37,198 bases of DNA from Streptomyces sp. CBMA291 (GTDB taxonomy: Bacteria; Actinomycetota; Actinomycetes; Streptomycetales; Streptomycetaceae), in contig NZ_MSJP01000054.1 of the NCBI RefSeq assembly GCF_014596525.1, forward strand, positions 1 to 37,198, read 5' to 3'. Both the position numbers and the translations under genes were made by a program. Within the stretch, counting starts at the first letter, position 1; every line of letters begins with the position of its first letter. Below are positions 1 to 8,257 of this stretch, one piece after another. The notes under the pieces are model-generated. The model searched no databases. It worked only from the letters and a program-made list of their open reading frames with translations, and had not been told where the DNA came from.

Positions 1-426
1 CTCGCCCGCGTGCGCGGCGAGCAGGTCACCGGAGGCCGCGACCGGTCCGCCGCTCGCGGCGGCGTCGGTGTACGCGGCGGACACGAGGCGGCACAGCCGT
101 GCCCACCCCGACGCGTCCCGCGCCAGGAGCGTGACCCGGTGGGGTGCCTCGGGTACGTGGGCGCCGCCGCGCACCGGGGTCCGGCGGCGCCCGGCCGGTG
201 CGGGCTCACGGGCGGCGACGCCGAGGTCCACGCCGAGCACCGGGCGGATTCCGGCCGCCGTGGCCGCCTTCACGAACCGTACGGTCCCGGCGACGGTGTC
301 GCGGTCGGTCAGCGCCAGCGTCCCGATGCCGCGCTCGGCGGCCCGGGTGACGAGGTCGGCCGGGTGCGAGGCCCCGAAGCGGGCCGAGAAACCGCTGCTC
401 ACATGCAGGTGGGGAATCCCGCGCAT
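1..426 (-). CDS. dnaE2: Error-prone DNA polymerase III alpha subunit (DnaE2/ImuC type), N-terminal part only
   Basis: The 142 visible residues form the start of a PHP domain. An HLH metal-binding pair lies near the N-terminus (residues 6-8), followed by SGFSARFGASHP, then LALTDRDT and GIRPVLGVDL, the usual order in the PHP domain of C-family polymerases. The SGFS-x-RFGASHP pattern is typical of actinobacterial DnaE2 (ImuC) rather than replicative DnaE1. The ATG at 424-426 has a strong AAGGAGG ribosome site at 436-442. DnaE2 works in SOS-induced translesion synthesis with ImuA/ImuB. A LexA-box-like site lies 81 bases upstream and supports this. The gene leaves the window at position 1, so the polymerase core and the neighbouring imuA/imuB are not visible. 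The replicative-versus-error-prone call rests on the N-terminus and the SOS box only. Confidence 0.8.
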   Translation of the reverse strand, partial: MRGIPHLHVSSGFSARFGASHPADLVTRAAERGIGTLALTDRDTVAGTVRFVKAATAAGIRPVLGVDLGVAAREPAPAGRRRTPVRGGAHVPEAPHRVTLLARDASGWARLCRLVSAAYTDAAASGGPVAASGDLLAAHAGE

Positions 427-506
427 CGACGCTTCCCTCCTTTCTCGTGTCCCCCGGGTCCATGGCACCGGCCGGCCGGCTCCTTCTCCCTCCCCTCTCG
501 AATCTA

Positions 507-522
507 TCGAACATAAATTCGA
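507..522. promoter_or_regulatory. LexA/SOS box-like operator
   Basis: TCGAACATAAATTCGA matches the actinobacterial SOS box TCGAAC-N4-GTTCGA at 11 of 12 defined positions; the G of the second half is A. It lies in an AT-rich stretch 81 bases upstream of the DnaE2-type start, where an operator would be expected. An SOS-regulated dnaE2 is well known in actinobacteria. A further half-site-like TCGAAC begins at 519. Confidence 0.75.
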
Positions 523-649
523 ACACGCGAATTCGGGCAAGTTGGATCAAGCCGGGAGGGTGAGGGGTGGGGTGCCGGGGCCCGAGCAACGGGTCCAGCG
601 CGGCAGAGGTCTGGTGCGGCGTGCTCGCCGGTCTCGCGCGACGGCTCGT

Positions 650-667
650 TGTCAGTGGTGGGTGACA
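650..667. promoter_or_regulatory. Inverted repeat TGTCA-N8-TGACA upstream of the VWA gene
   Basis: TGTCA at 650-654 and TGACA at 663-667 are exact inverted copies with an 8-base spacer. They end 41 bases before the VWA start codon, so this could be an operator for a dimeric regulator. No specific regulator family is indicated, and an arm of this length can arise by chance. Confidence 0.3.
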
Positions 668-708
668 GGCTGGAAGCATCATCCAGACGGATCCAGGGGG
701 GACCCGCC

Positions 709-1749
709 ATGTCCGGAAACCAGAACTACATCAACCACGTCGCCCTCGTCCTGGACGCCAGTTCGTCCATGGCCGGTCTGAGCCACAAGGTCGTCGAGGT
801 CGCCGACCGGCAGATCGCCTATCTGGCCCGCCGGTCCAGGGAACTGGACCAGGAGACCCGCGTCACGGTGTACGCCTTCGCCGACCAGGTGGAGTGCGTC
901 ATCTACGACAAGGACGTGCTGCGGATGCCGTCCCTGAAGCGGCTGTACCGGGTCGGCGGCATGACGGCGCTGCTCGCGGCGGCCCTGAAGTCGCAGCACG
1001 AACTGGCGGAGACGGCGCAGCTCTACGGCGACCACAGTTTCCTCACCTTCATCCTGACCGACGGCCAGGAGAACGCGAGCCACCGCTGCCGGGACGCCGG
1101 CGACAGGGGGCCGGAGGGGATGACCGAGGCCGTCGCCTCGATGATCCGGGCGCAGCGGGACAACTGGACGCTGGCCGTCCTGGTGCCGGACCGGAGGGGG
1201 CGGCAGGAGGCCGTCCGGTGCGGCTTCCCCGAGGACAACGTCGCCGTCTGGGACGCCACGAGCACCCGGGGTCTCGAAGAGGCCGGCCAGGTCATCCAGG
1301 AGGCCACCGAGAAGTTCATGATCGGGCGGACCAAGGGCATCCGGGGTTCGCGGGCGGTGTTCTCGACGGGCGCCGACGCGGTCAACAAGGAGACCATCGA
1401 GGCGGCGGGGCTCACCCCGATGGAGCAGGAGGCGTACGAGCTGATCCCGGTGACCGACGCCGTCGCGATCCGGGACTGGGTCGTTGCCAGCGGACGCGCC
1501 TACCGCTCCGGGGGCGCGTTCTACCAGCTGAGCAAGGCGGAGAAGATCCAGGCGCGGAAGCGGATCGCGGTCCTGGAGAAGGGGACCGACCGGGTGTACG
1601 AGGGGCCGGAGGCGCGGGCGCTGCTCGGTCTGCCCGACGCGGAGGCACGCGTCAAGCCCGACCACAACGACGACTTCACGATCTTCGTCCAGAGCACCAG
1701 CGTGAACCGGAAGCTGGTGACGAACACCCGCCTTCTGCTCATGCTCTGA
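709..1749 (+). CDS. von Willebrand factor A (VWA) domain protein
   Basis: This is a 346-residue soluble protein without signal peptide or membrane helix. The N-terminal VWA domain (about 10-200) carries a complete MIDAS signature: D16-A-S18-S-S20, a GGMTALLAA threonine loop and LTDGQEN. It should therefore bind a divalent metal and a protein partner. The C-terminal part (about 245-346) ends in a tidy segment, FTIFVQSTSVNRKLV, that looks conserved. ATG 709 is chosen because a GGGGGGA ribosome site sits just upstream; an in-frame start at 649 would lack one. Such proteins usually act as adaptors in stress-related or AAA-ATPase systems, but no partner ATPase is adjacent here, so the role is open. 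The crotonase gene follows 104 bases later. Confidence 0.85.
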   Translation: MSGNQNYINHVALVLDASSSMAGLSHKVVEVADRQIAYLARRSRELDQETRVTVYAFADQVECVIYDKDVLRMPSLKRLYRVGGMTALLAAALKSQHELAETAQLYGDHSFLTFILTDGQENASHRCRDAGDRGPEGMTEAVASMIRAQRDNWTLAVLVPDRRGRQEAVRCGFPEDNVAVWDATSTRGLEEAGQVIQEATEKFMIGRTKGIRGSRAVFSTGADAVNKETIEAAGLTPMEQEAYELIPVTDAVAIRDWVVASGRAYRSGGAFYQLSKAEKIQARKRIAVLEKGTDRVYEGPEARALLGLPDAEARVKPDHNDDFTIFVQSTSVNRKLVTNTRLLLML

Positions 1750-1775
1750 TCCCCGGGCCCACCGCTGGTCCCCGG

Positions 1776-1827
1776 GTCCGCCGGGTCCTGGTCCGCCGCG
1801 TTCCGGTCCGCCGGGTTCTGGTCCGCC
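1776..1827. repeat. 15-bp tandem repeat, about 3.5 copies
   Basis: The unit GTCCGCCGGGTCCTG starts at 1776 and recurs at 1791 and 1806 with two or three substitutions, then GTCCGCC starts a fourth partial copy at 1821. It fills much of the gap between the VWA and crotonase genes. It looks like a small slippage-type repeat with no obvious regulatory content. Confidence 0.7.
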
Positions 1828-1853
1828 CGCCGTCCGCCCGCCAGAATGCGCCC

Positions 1854-2651
1854 ATGACCGATGACTCCGCGCCGCCTTCCGTACGTGTCGAGCGGACCGG
1901 GGCGGTGACGACCGTCGTGCTGTCCCGGCCCGCCGCGCGCAACGCCGTCGACGGGCCCACCGCCCTGCTGCTCGCCGACGCCTTCCGGGCGTTCGAGGCC
2001 GATCCCGGCGCCTCGGTCGCCGTGCTGTGGGGCGAGGGCGGGACCTTCTGCGCGGGGGCCGATCTCAAGGCGATCGGTACGGAGCGGGGGAACCGGGTGG
2101 CGCCGGACGGGGACGGTCCGATGGGGCCGACCCGCCTTTCCCTGTCGAAGCCGGTCATCGCGGCCGTCGCGGGGCACGCCGTGGCCGGTGGGCTGGAACT
2201 GGCGCTGTGGTGCGACCTCCGAGTGGTCGAGGAGGACGCCGTCCTCGGGGTGTTCTGCCGCCGGTGGGGCGTGCCGCTGATCGACGGCGGCACGGTGCGG
2301 CTGCCCCGGCTGATCGGGGAGAGCCGGGCGATGGACCTCGTCCTCACCGGCCGTCCGGTACCGGCGTCCGAGGCGTACGCGATCGGCCTCGCCAACCGGC
2401 TCGTCCCGCCGGGCGGCTCCCGGGCCGCCGCCGAGGAACTGGCCCGGGAGATCGCGGCGTTCCCGCAGTCGTGCCTGCGGCACGACCGGCTGTCCGTACG
2501 GGAGCAGCACGGGCTGCCCGAGGCCGAGGCGCTGGCGGCGGAGCTGCGCCATGGCATGGTGCCGCTGGCCGCCGGGGAGACGGCCGAGGGAGCCGCGCGG
2601 TTCGCCTCGGGGCGGGGACGGCACGGCTCCTTCGACGGGGAGCACGAGTAG
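1854..2651 (+). CDS. Enoyl-CoA hydratase/isomerase family protein (crotonase fold)
   Basis: This 265-residue protein has the normal length for the family. Hallmarks include the N-terminal RPAARNAVD, the oxyanion-hole segment GEGGTFCAGADLKAI, and VAGHAVAGGLELALWCDLRV, which provides the second backbone NH and the site where a hydratase catalytic Glu would lie. RWGVPLIDGGTVRLPRLIG, GRPVPASEAYAIGLANRLV and LRHDRLS follow. It should act on acyl-CoA thioesters in the cytosol, but the exact reaction (hydratase, isomerase or hydrolase) cannot be set from motifs. The start has only a weak ribosome site. It converges with the amidase gene 44 bases downstream, so it is not part of that gene's transcript. 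Confidence 0.85.
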   Translation: MTDDSAPPSVRVERTGAVTTVVLSRPAARNAVDGPTALLLADAFRAFEADPGASVAVLWGEGGTFCAGADLKAIGTERGNRVAPDGDGPMGPTRLSLSKPVIAAVAGHAVAGGLELALWCDLRVVEEDAVLGVFCRRWGVPLIDGGTVRLPRLIGESRAMDLVLTGRPVPASEAYAIGLANRLVPPGGSRAAAEELAREIAAFPQSCLRHDRLSVREQHGLPEAEALAAELRHGMVPLAAGETAEGAARFASGRGRHGSFDGEHE

Positions 2652-2695
2652 CGGCGGCTGCCGGGGCTCCGGCTCCTCCCCTGTCGTCGGCGGGG

Positions 2696-3997
2696 CTAAC
2701 GGGGCGGGGCCGGGAAGGTGTTCTTCGCGGCAAGGCCTCGGGACGGGGCCGGGAGGGCGTTCTTCGCCAGGAGTGCCTTCTTCGCCGCGAGCCTTCGGAT
2801 GCGTGACAGGTCCGCGTAGAGGTTCCTGCCGGGGCACTCCGTCGGATAGCCGTCGCGGTGGCCGGATATGCGCTTCATCCGGACGATCTGGCCCCGCCGG
2901 TAGAGGCCGTTGTCCGCCCCCGCCACCAGGTTGACGGTGCCCGCCGGGTCGTGCCCGCGCAGACCGAGCTTCCAGGCGGCCACGTCCGCGAGGGCGTCGA
3001 GTATCCGGGGGTTGGAGGCGGCGGCGCCGTAGTCGCCGAGGACGGCGATGCCGGTGGTGTCGGCGTTGAAGCCGTAGGTGTGGGCGCCGAGGACCGGCTT
3101 GTCGATTCCGCCCGCACGGCCTTCGAAGACGGTGCCGCACTTGTCGACCAGGAACTGATAGCCGATGTCGTTCCAGCGCTGCCCCCGCACGTGGTAGAGG
3201 AAGATCGAGCGGATGATGTCGGCGGACTCGGCGCAGCTGTAGCGGTTGGTCCCGGCGGTGTGGTGGACGAACACCGCCTTCGTCTCCGCCGTGTACCTCG
3301 GTCGGGCCAGGACCAGCGACTCGTCGGCGCCCCAGCCGGACCTCGGTATGACGGCAGGCCGCCCCGCTCTGCGCGGCGCGGCGATCCGCGCCCCCGGGCG
3401 GGTCCCCGAGCCGGCCGGGTCGACGAGTTCCACCCGCAGCCCCTCGGGCAGTCGCACCCCGGCGGCGACCCGGACCTGGACGCCGTCCGAGAGGCCGGTC
3501 CAGAGCGGCTGGGTTCCCGCCCTGGTCCCGATGGCGTCGGGGCCCGACTCGGGGGTCCGGACGTCCGGGTCGAGGGTGCGCCAGACCGACCAGATGCCGG
3601 TGCGCCGGTCGCGGGTGCGCACCTGGGCCGTGCCGTCGAGTACCGCACGAGGGTCGGACCAGGTGAGGCCGACCATGCGGAAGGGCGCGGTGCGGCGGGC
3701 GGAGAGGGCGCGGTGCGCGGGGTCGACGCCGTCGAGGGCGATGCTCCACAGCCCCTGTCCGGCGACGGCGGACAGGGGCGCACGGCCGGGCGCGGGTATG
3801 AGCGCCGAGCCGGGCATGGGTACGGGCATGGGTACGGGGCCGGGCATGGGCGCCGGGCCGGATACGAGGCCGGACGCGGGGGTGGCGAGGCCGGTGGTCG
3901 TCAGGACGACCACGGCGATGGCGGCGACGGTGGCGGTGCGGACGGTCCGGCGGGACAGGCAGGGCAGGTGGGACAGGCAGGACAGACGGGAGTTCAC
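2696..3997 (-). CDS. Secreted N-acetylmuramoyl-L-alanine amidase, peptidoglycan-recognition (PGRP/Amidase_2) family
   Basis: The 433-residue protein begins with an export signal: basic residues including SRRTVR, possibly a Tat motif, then a hydrophobic stretch ending near A-x-G. A Met/Pro-rich linker, an N-terminal region of about 150 residues and a C-terminal PGRP domain follow. Likely zinc ligands are H245 in VFVHHTAGTN, H380 in SGHRDGY and C388 in TECPG; the H-to-C spacing of eight matches T7 lysozyme. It should cleave the bond between MurNAc and L-Ala in the wall. GTG 3997 is preferred because AAGGAG lies at 4002-4007; the GTG at 4018 is in frame but lacks a site. Related Streptomyces proteins are abundant exported wall hydrolases. 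Its terminus is only 44 bases from the convergent crotonase gene. Confidence 0.88.
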   Translation of the reverse strand: MNSRLSCLSHLPCLSRRTVRTATVAAIAVVVLTTTGLATPASGLVSGPAPMPGPVPMPVPMPGSALIPAPGRAPLSAVAGQGLWSIALDGVDPAHRALSARRTAPFRMVGLTWSDPRAVLDGTAQVRTRDRRTGIWSVWRTLDPDVRTPESGPDAIGTRAGTQPLWTGLSDGVQVRVAAGVRLPEGLRVELVDPAGSGTRPGARIAAPRRAGRPAVIPRSGWGADESLVLARPRYTAETKAVFVHHTAGTNRYSCAESADIIRSIFLYHVRGQRWNDIGYQFLVDKCGTVFEGRAGGIDKPVLGAHTYGFNADTTGIAVLGDYGAAASNPRILDALADVAAWKLGLRGHDPAGTVNLVAGADNGLYRRGQIVRMKRISGHRDGYPTECPGRNLYADLSRIRRLAAKKALLAKNALPAPSRGLAAKNTFPAPPR

Positions 3998-4779
3998 AGG
4001 GCTCCTTGCGGGATTCACGGGTCCGGAGAGTCCGGCTCTTCCGGCTCACTCCGAGAACAGCGGGTCTCCCGTGGCCTTCGGTATCGTTCTCTTTCGCCCG
4101 ACGGGGGATTGCCCGGTTCCATTTCCCTTCGAGTTCCCTGGAATTAAGCCTGGAGAACATCCACGCATTCCCTCCCCTACCGTCCCCCACCTGCCGATAT
4201 GCCATCAAAAAGCCATAGGGGAAAGCAGGTGGAAGAGGGGCGCGAAAGAATATTTTCGGTGTACGACGGGTTCTTTGAAGGGGGTGAAGGACTCGGGAAG
4301 CCGGACACCGCCATTTCCCGCGCGGGCAAGGGAAACCCGCCGTCTCCCTTCTCCCGGGCCGCGCATCCGCTCCCGCTCCCACTCCCGGCAGGGCTCATGT
4401 CTCTTTTCACCGGGTTTCCCCTGGGCCGGTTACAGCCAACTCGGGGAACGCGCCTCGGCCGTACCGGCTCCGACGGGCGGAAACGTCGTGCGGCCCGTCC
4501 CTGAGCGCGATCCGAGGCGGCGGGTCCGCGCCGCCGTCGCGGAGGAATCGCAGCGGTGTCATCGTGCGGTCACAGACCCGTCGTCGTCCCATCGCACTGC
4601 GCGGTCCGGCCGTGGCCGGAAACCGGAGATCCCGACTCCCCCGGCCCTGACCGGCGTTGATCGTCCGCCGTCGGCCCTCACATACTGCGCTGACCGGTGA
4701 CGGGCGCCACGACGCGTCCCGGCCGGATCGACCACTCCACACCCATTCCCAAGCTCCTGGGGGAGACTTGCGCGCACAT
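3998..4779. other. Divergent intergenic region, 0.8 kb, no convincing gene
   Basis: This lies between the divergent amidase and subtilisin genes. It contains unusually AT-rich islands for this genome (around 4108-4150 and 4190-4265, including AAAGAATATTTTC), consistent with promoters for both genes. Reading frames in it show poor codon bias and no recognisable domains. One plausible promoter for the subtilisin gene is listed separately. Confidence 0.6.
4657..4686 (+). promoter_or_regulatory. Candidate sigma-70 (HrdB-type) promoter for the subtilisin gene
   Basis: TTGATC at 4657-4662 and CATACT at 4681-4686 are separated by 18 bases, close to the TTGACN/TANNNT pattern of the principal Streptomyces sigma factor. 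Transcription would start near 4693, giving a leader of roughly 85 bases before GTG 4780. No experimental support. Confidence 0.4.
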
Positions 4780-7700
4780 GTGAAGAGAGCACACGCCTTC
4801 ACCGTCGCAGCGGCCACATCGGTGGCCCTGGCAGCAGGCATGACCGGCCCCGCGACGGCGGTCGTCACCCGCACGGCGGCCCCGTCCGACCTCACACGTG
4901 TCTCCGGCGACCAGCGGATTCCGCTCGTCACGGGCGACCGTGTGCTGGTGAACGCCCAGGGCCGCATGGTGGGCTTCGAGCCCGCACCCGGCCGTGAACA
5001 CATACCCGTACAGGTCCAGCGCGTCGGCGACCGCACCCTGGTGGTGCCCGGTGACGCCCGGCAGTTGCTCGCCTCGGGCCGGCTCGACCAGCGGCTCTTC
5101 GACCTCGGCGTCCTCAGCGACCCCCGGCTGCGCAAGAGCCACGGCTCCGGGCTCAAGCTGATCGTGCGGTACGCGGGAGGCGCCGCCACCGCGCGGGCCG
5201 AGGTCCGCGCGGCCGGTGACACCGAGGTGCGGCGCACGTTCCCGACGCTCGGCGCCGAGGCCGTCACCGCCTCCCAGGACGATCTGGCCAAGGTCTGGGA
5301 AGCGCTGACCAACCGGCAGAAGAGCGGTGCCCGCACCGCCGCCGCAGGCATCGCCACGGTCTGGCTCGACGGGGTCCGCTCCGCGCGTCTGGACCGCAGC
5401 GTCACGCAGATCGGCGCCGACAAGGCCTGGGAGTCCGGGTACGACGGAACCGGCGTCAAGATCGCCGTCCTCGACACGGGCGTCGACAAGACCCATGAGG
5501 ACCTGGCGACCCAGGTCGTCGGCGAGCGGAACTTCTCCTCCTCGCCCGACGCCGTCGACCGGGTCGGCCACGGCACGCACGTCGCGTCGATCGCCGCGGG
5601 CACCGGAGCGAAGTCCGGCGGCCGGTACAAGGGCGTGGCGCCCGGCGCCAAGGTGCTCAGCGGAAAGGTCCTCGACGACGACGGCTACGGCGACGACTCC
5701 GGCATCATCGCGGGCATGGAGTGGGCCGCCGCCGAGGGCGCGGATGTCGTCAACCTCAGCCTCGGCAGCCCCGACAGCCCCGGGACCGACCCGCTGGAAG
5801 CGGCCGTCGACCGGCTGTCGGCCGAGAAGGGCATCCTGTTCGCCGTCGCGGCGGGCAACGAGGGAGAGTACGGCGCCTCCTCGGTGGGCTCCCCCGGCAG
5901 CGCGGACTCCGCACTGACCGTCGGCGCGGTCGACAAGGACGACAAGCTGGCGCCGTTCTCCAGCATCGGGCCGCGCGTCGGCGACGGCGCCGTCAAGCCG
6001 GACCTGACCGCTCCCGGCGTGGCCATCGCCGCCGCCGCGGCGGCCGGCAGCACCATCGACACCGAGCCGGGCAGGCCGCACCCCGCCCCGGGCTACCTCC
6101 AGCTCGACGGCACCTCCATGGCGACCCCGCACGTGGCGGGCGCCGCCGCGATCCTGAAGCAGCGGCACCCGCTGTGGAAGCCCGCCGAGCTGAAGGGCGC
6201 GCTGACCGGCTCCACGCGGGGTGGCGCGTACACCGCGTTCCAGCAGGGTTCGGGCCGGGTCCAGGTCGACAAGGCCCTCGGCCAGAGCGTGATCACCGAG
6301 CAGGTCTCGCTGAACTACGGGACGGCCCGGTGGCCGCACCAGGACGACACGCCCGCCACCAAGAAGGTCACCTACCGCAACCTCGGCAGCGCCGATGTCA
6401 CCCTCGATCTGTCGGTGGCCACCCTGGACCCGGCGGGCAAGCCCGCCCCGGCCGGTTTCTTCTCGCTCGGCGCCTCCCAGGTGACCGTGCCCGCCGGTGG
6501 CACGGCCGATGTCGACCTCGTCGCCGACACCCGTGTCGGCGACACCGACGGCGCCTTCTCCGGCTACGTCACCGCCACGGCGGCGGGCCAGTCGGTACGG
6601 ACGGCCGCGGTGGCCGTCCGGGAGGAGGAGTCGTACGACGTCACGATCCGCACCCTGGGCCGTGACGGCGCCGACGCCGCCTTCTTCGCCAACGACCTGA
6701 TCGGCGTCGCCGGTCCGGCGGCGCACTTCCAGGGCCGGATCGACGACCAGTCGGGCAGCCGCACCCTCCGGGTGCCCAAGGGCTCGTACACCTTCAACAC
6801 GGCCGTCTACGCGGATCCGTCGGACTACACCCAGGGCACCGACTGGATCGCCCAGCCGAAGCTGGAGATCACCGGCGACACCACGCTCGTCGCGGACGCC
6901 CGTACCACCAAGCCCGTCGACCTGACCGTGCCGGGCATCGACCAGGCGGACTACGCCGGTACGTACTACGAGCGCGCGACCGACATCGGCCGGGTCGGCA
7001 ACGGCTGGGTCCTGCGGGGCTTCACCGGCTTCCGTACCGCGCACCTGGGTCCCGCCGTCACCGACGGCTCGCTCCTCCAGACCTGGGACGCGCACTTCCT
7101 CAAGGACGCCACCAGCCAGTACTCGGTGGCCTACGGCGGTGCGACGAACACGCTCGCGACCGGCTACACCAAGCACGTGCGGGCGAACGAGCTGGCCACG
7201 CTGAAGGTCCGTCTCGGTGCCTCCGCGCCCGGCAAGACCTCTCTCACCTCGCCGTTCGCGCACCTGCCCGGCGCGCCCGAGGGCAACGGTTTCTCCGCGC
7301 CGCAGCCCGCGCCCGGCACCCGTACCTTCTACGTCTCCACCGGTGACAACGTCAGCTGGCTCACCAGGAGCACGCAGGCGGGCGAGCCCGACGAGTGGGG
7401 CTACCCCGCCTGGGAGGGCGACCACGCGATGGCGCGGCCCAAGCGCTACGAGGCCGGCCGGACCTATCAGGAGACGTTCAACACGGGTGTCTTCGGTCCT
7501 CTTCTGGACGAGAACTCCGGGGTCTTCCGTACCGCTCCCGACCCGGAGACGGGTGCCGAGCAGATCGTCGGATCCCTTTCGCTGTTCGCCGACGGCCAGG
7601 GCCACCCGGGCTCCGCTCCGTTCGGCCCGGTCACCTCGACGCTCTACCGCGACGGGGTCAAGGTCGGCGAGAACAGCGACCCGCTGACCGGCTGGGAGCC

Positions 7701-8139
7701 CTTCACGGTCGGCGCGGACGACGCCGCCTACCGGTTGACGACCTCGGTGGAGCGCCCGGCGGGCATCGCCCCGGTGTCCACCCGGGTCGAGACGGACTTC
7801 ACGTTCCGCTCGAAGCGGGTCGCGGCCACCACGGCGCTGCCGGTGTCCACCGTCCGGTTCGCCGCCCCGGTGGACCTCGGCTCGCGCCTCCCGGCGCGGG
7901 CGCTGATCCCGGTTCCCCTGAAGGTGCAGGGCTCGGCGGCCGGTGGCAACCTCAAGTCGCTTACGGTGTCGGCGAGTTACGACGGCGGGCAGACCTGGCA
8001 GCCGGTTCCGGTCCAGGGCGGTCTGGCCATCGTGAAGAGCCCGGCGAAGGACAGTGGCGTCTCCCTCTCCGCCAAGGTCACGGACAAGCAGGGCAATGTG
8101 TCGGCGGTGACGATCCACAACGCGTGGCTCGGCAAGTGA
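4780..8139 (+). CDS. Large secreted subtilisin-like serine protease (S8 family)
   Basis: The product is 1119 residues. After KRAHAFTV comes a hydrophobic signal sequence ending at GPATA, then a propeptide-like region of about 190 residues. The S8 domain carries Asp232 (VLDTGVD), His264 (GHGTHVAS), the oxyanion Asn360 (AAGNEG) and Ser446 (GTSMATPHVAG). About 650 further residues follow, rich in beta-strand-like and YDGGQTW-type segments, probably Fn3/CBM-like modules. GTG 4780 is chosen because GGGGGAGA lies at 4759-4766 and a signal peptide follows at once; TTG 4768 would be too close to that site. The protein should be exported by Sec and mature by removal of the propeptide. Its substrate is unknown. 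A hairpin after the stop ends the gene. Confidence 0.92.
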   Translation: MKRAHAFTVAAATSVALAAGMTGPATAVVTRTAAPSDLTRVSGDQRIPLVTGDRVLVNAQGRMVGFEPAPGREHIPVQVQRVGDRTLVVPGDARQLLASGRLDQRLFDLGVLSDPRLRKSHGSGLKLIVRYAGGAATARAEVRAAGDTEVRRTFPTLGAEAVTASQDDLAKVWEALTNRQKSGARTAAAGIATVWLDGVRSARLDRSVTQIGADKAWESGYDGTGVKIAVLDTGVDKTHEDLATQVVGERNFSSSPDAVDRVGHGTHVASIAAGTGAKSGGRYKGVAPGAKVLSGKVLDDDGYGDDSGIIAGMEWAAAEGADVVNLSLGSPDSPGTDPLEAAVDRLSAEKGILFAVAAGNEGEYGASSVGSPGSADSALTVGAVDKDDKLAPFSSIGPRVGDGAVKPDLTAPGVAIAAAAAAGSTIDTEPGRPHPAPGYLQLDGTSMATPHVAGAAAILKQRHPLWKPAELKGALTGSTRGGAYTAFQQGSGRVQVDKALGQSVITEQVSLNYGTARWPHQDDTPATKKVTYRNLGSADVTLDLSVATLDPAGKPAPAGFFSLGASQVTVPAGGTADVDLVADTRVGDTDGAFSGYVTATAAGQSVRTAAVAVREEESYDVTIRTLGRDGADAAFFANDLIGVAGPAAHFQGRIDDQSGSRTLRVPKGSYTFNTAVYADPSDYTQGTDWIAQPKLEITGDTTLVADARTTKPVDLTVPGIDQADYAGTYYERATDIGRVGNGWVLRGFTGFRTAHLGPAVTDGSLLQTWDAHFLKDATSQYSVAYGGATNTLATGYTKHVRANELATLKVRLGASAPGKTSLTSPFAHLPGAPEGNGFSAPQPAPGTRTFYVSTGDNVSWLTRSTQAGEPDEWGYPAWEGDHAMARPKRYEAGRTYQETFNTGVFGPLLDENSGVFRTAPDPETGAEQIVGSLSLFADGQGHPGSAPFGPVTSTLYRDGVKVGENSDPLTGWEPFTVGADDAAYRLTTSVERPAGIAPVSTRVETDFTFRSKRVAATTALPVSTVRFAAPVDLGSRLPARALIPVPLKVQGSAAGGNLKSLTVSASYDGGQTWQPVPVQGGLAIVKSPAKDSGVSLSAKVTDKQGNVSAVTIHNAWLGK

Positions 8140-8161
8140 CCTCGCGACACCAGTGAACGGG

Positions 8162-8196
8162 CCCGGCGTCACCCCCATGGGGGAGGTGACGCCGGG
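8162..8196. terminator. Bidirectional hairpin terminator between convergent genes
   Basis: CCCGGCGTCAC (8162-8172) pairs perfectly with GTGACGCCGGG (8186-8196). The hairpin sits between the subtilisin stop and the stop of the convergent GH114 gene, so it can serve both strands. There is no U-tract, as is common in Streptomyces. Confidence 0.8.
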
Positions 8197-8257
8197 TCTT
8201 CCGTCTCAGCCGGGTCTCCCTGCCCGGTGGGCCCTTCCGTCCGGCAGGTCTTCCCGT

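Noticed and set aside
4018..4018. GTG 4018 as start of the amidase
   Set aside because: No ribosome site; GTG 3997 has AAGGAG at correct spacing.
1521..4382. Long minus-strand frame spanning crotonase and amidase
   Set aside because: Another high-GC shadow; it contradicts two recognisable genes and contains no motif.
4678..8178. Very long open frame on the minus strand across the subtilisin gene
   Set aside because: It is an antisense shadow produced by high GC; composition is Arg/Gly/Val-rich with no domain, and the plus strand encodes a complete protease.
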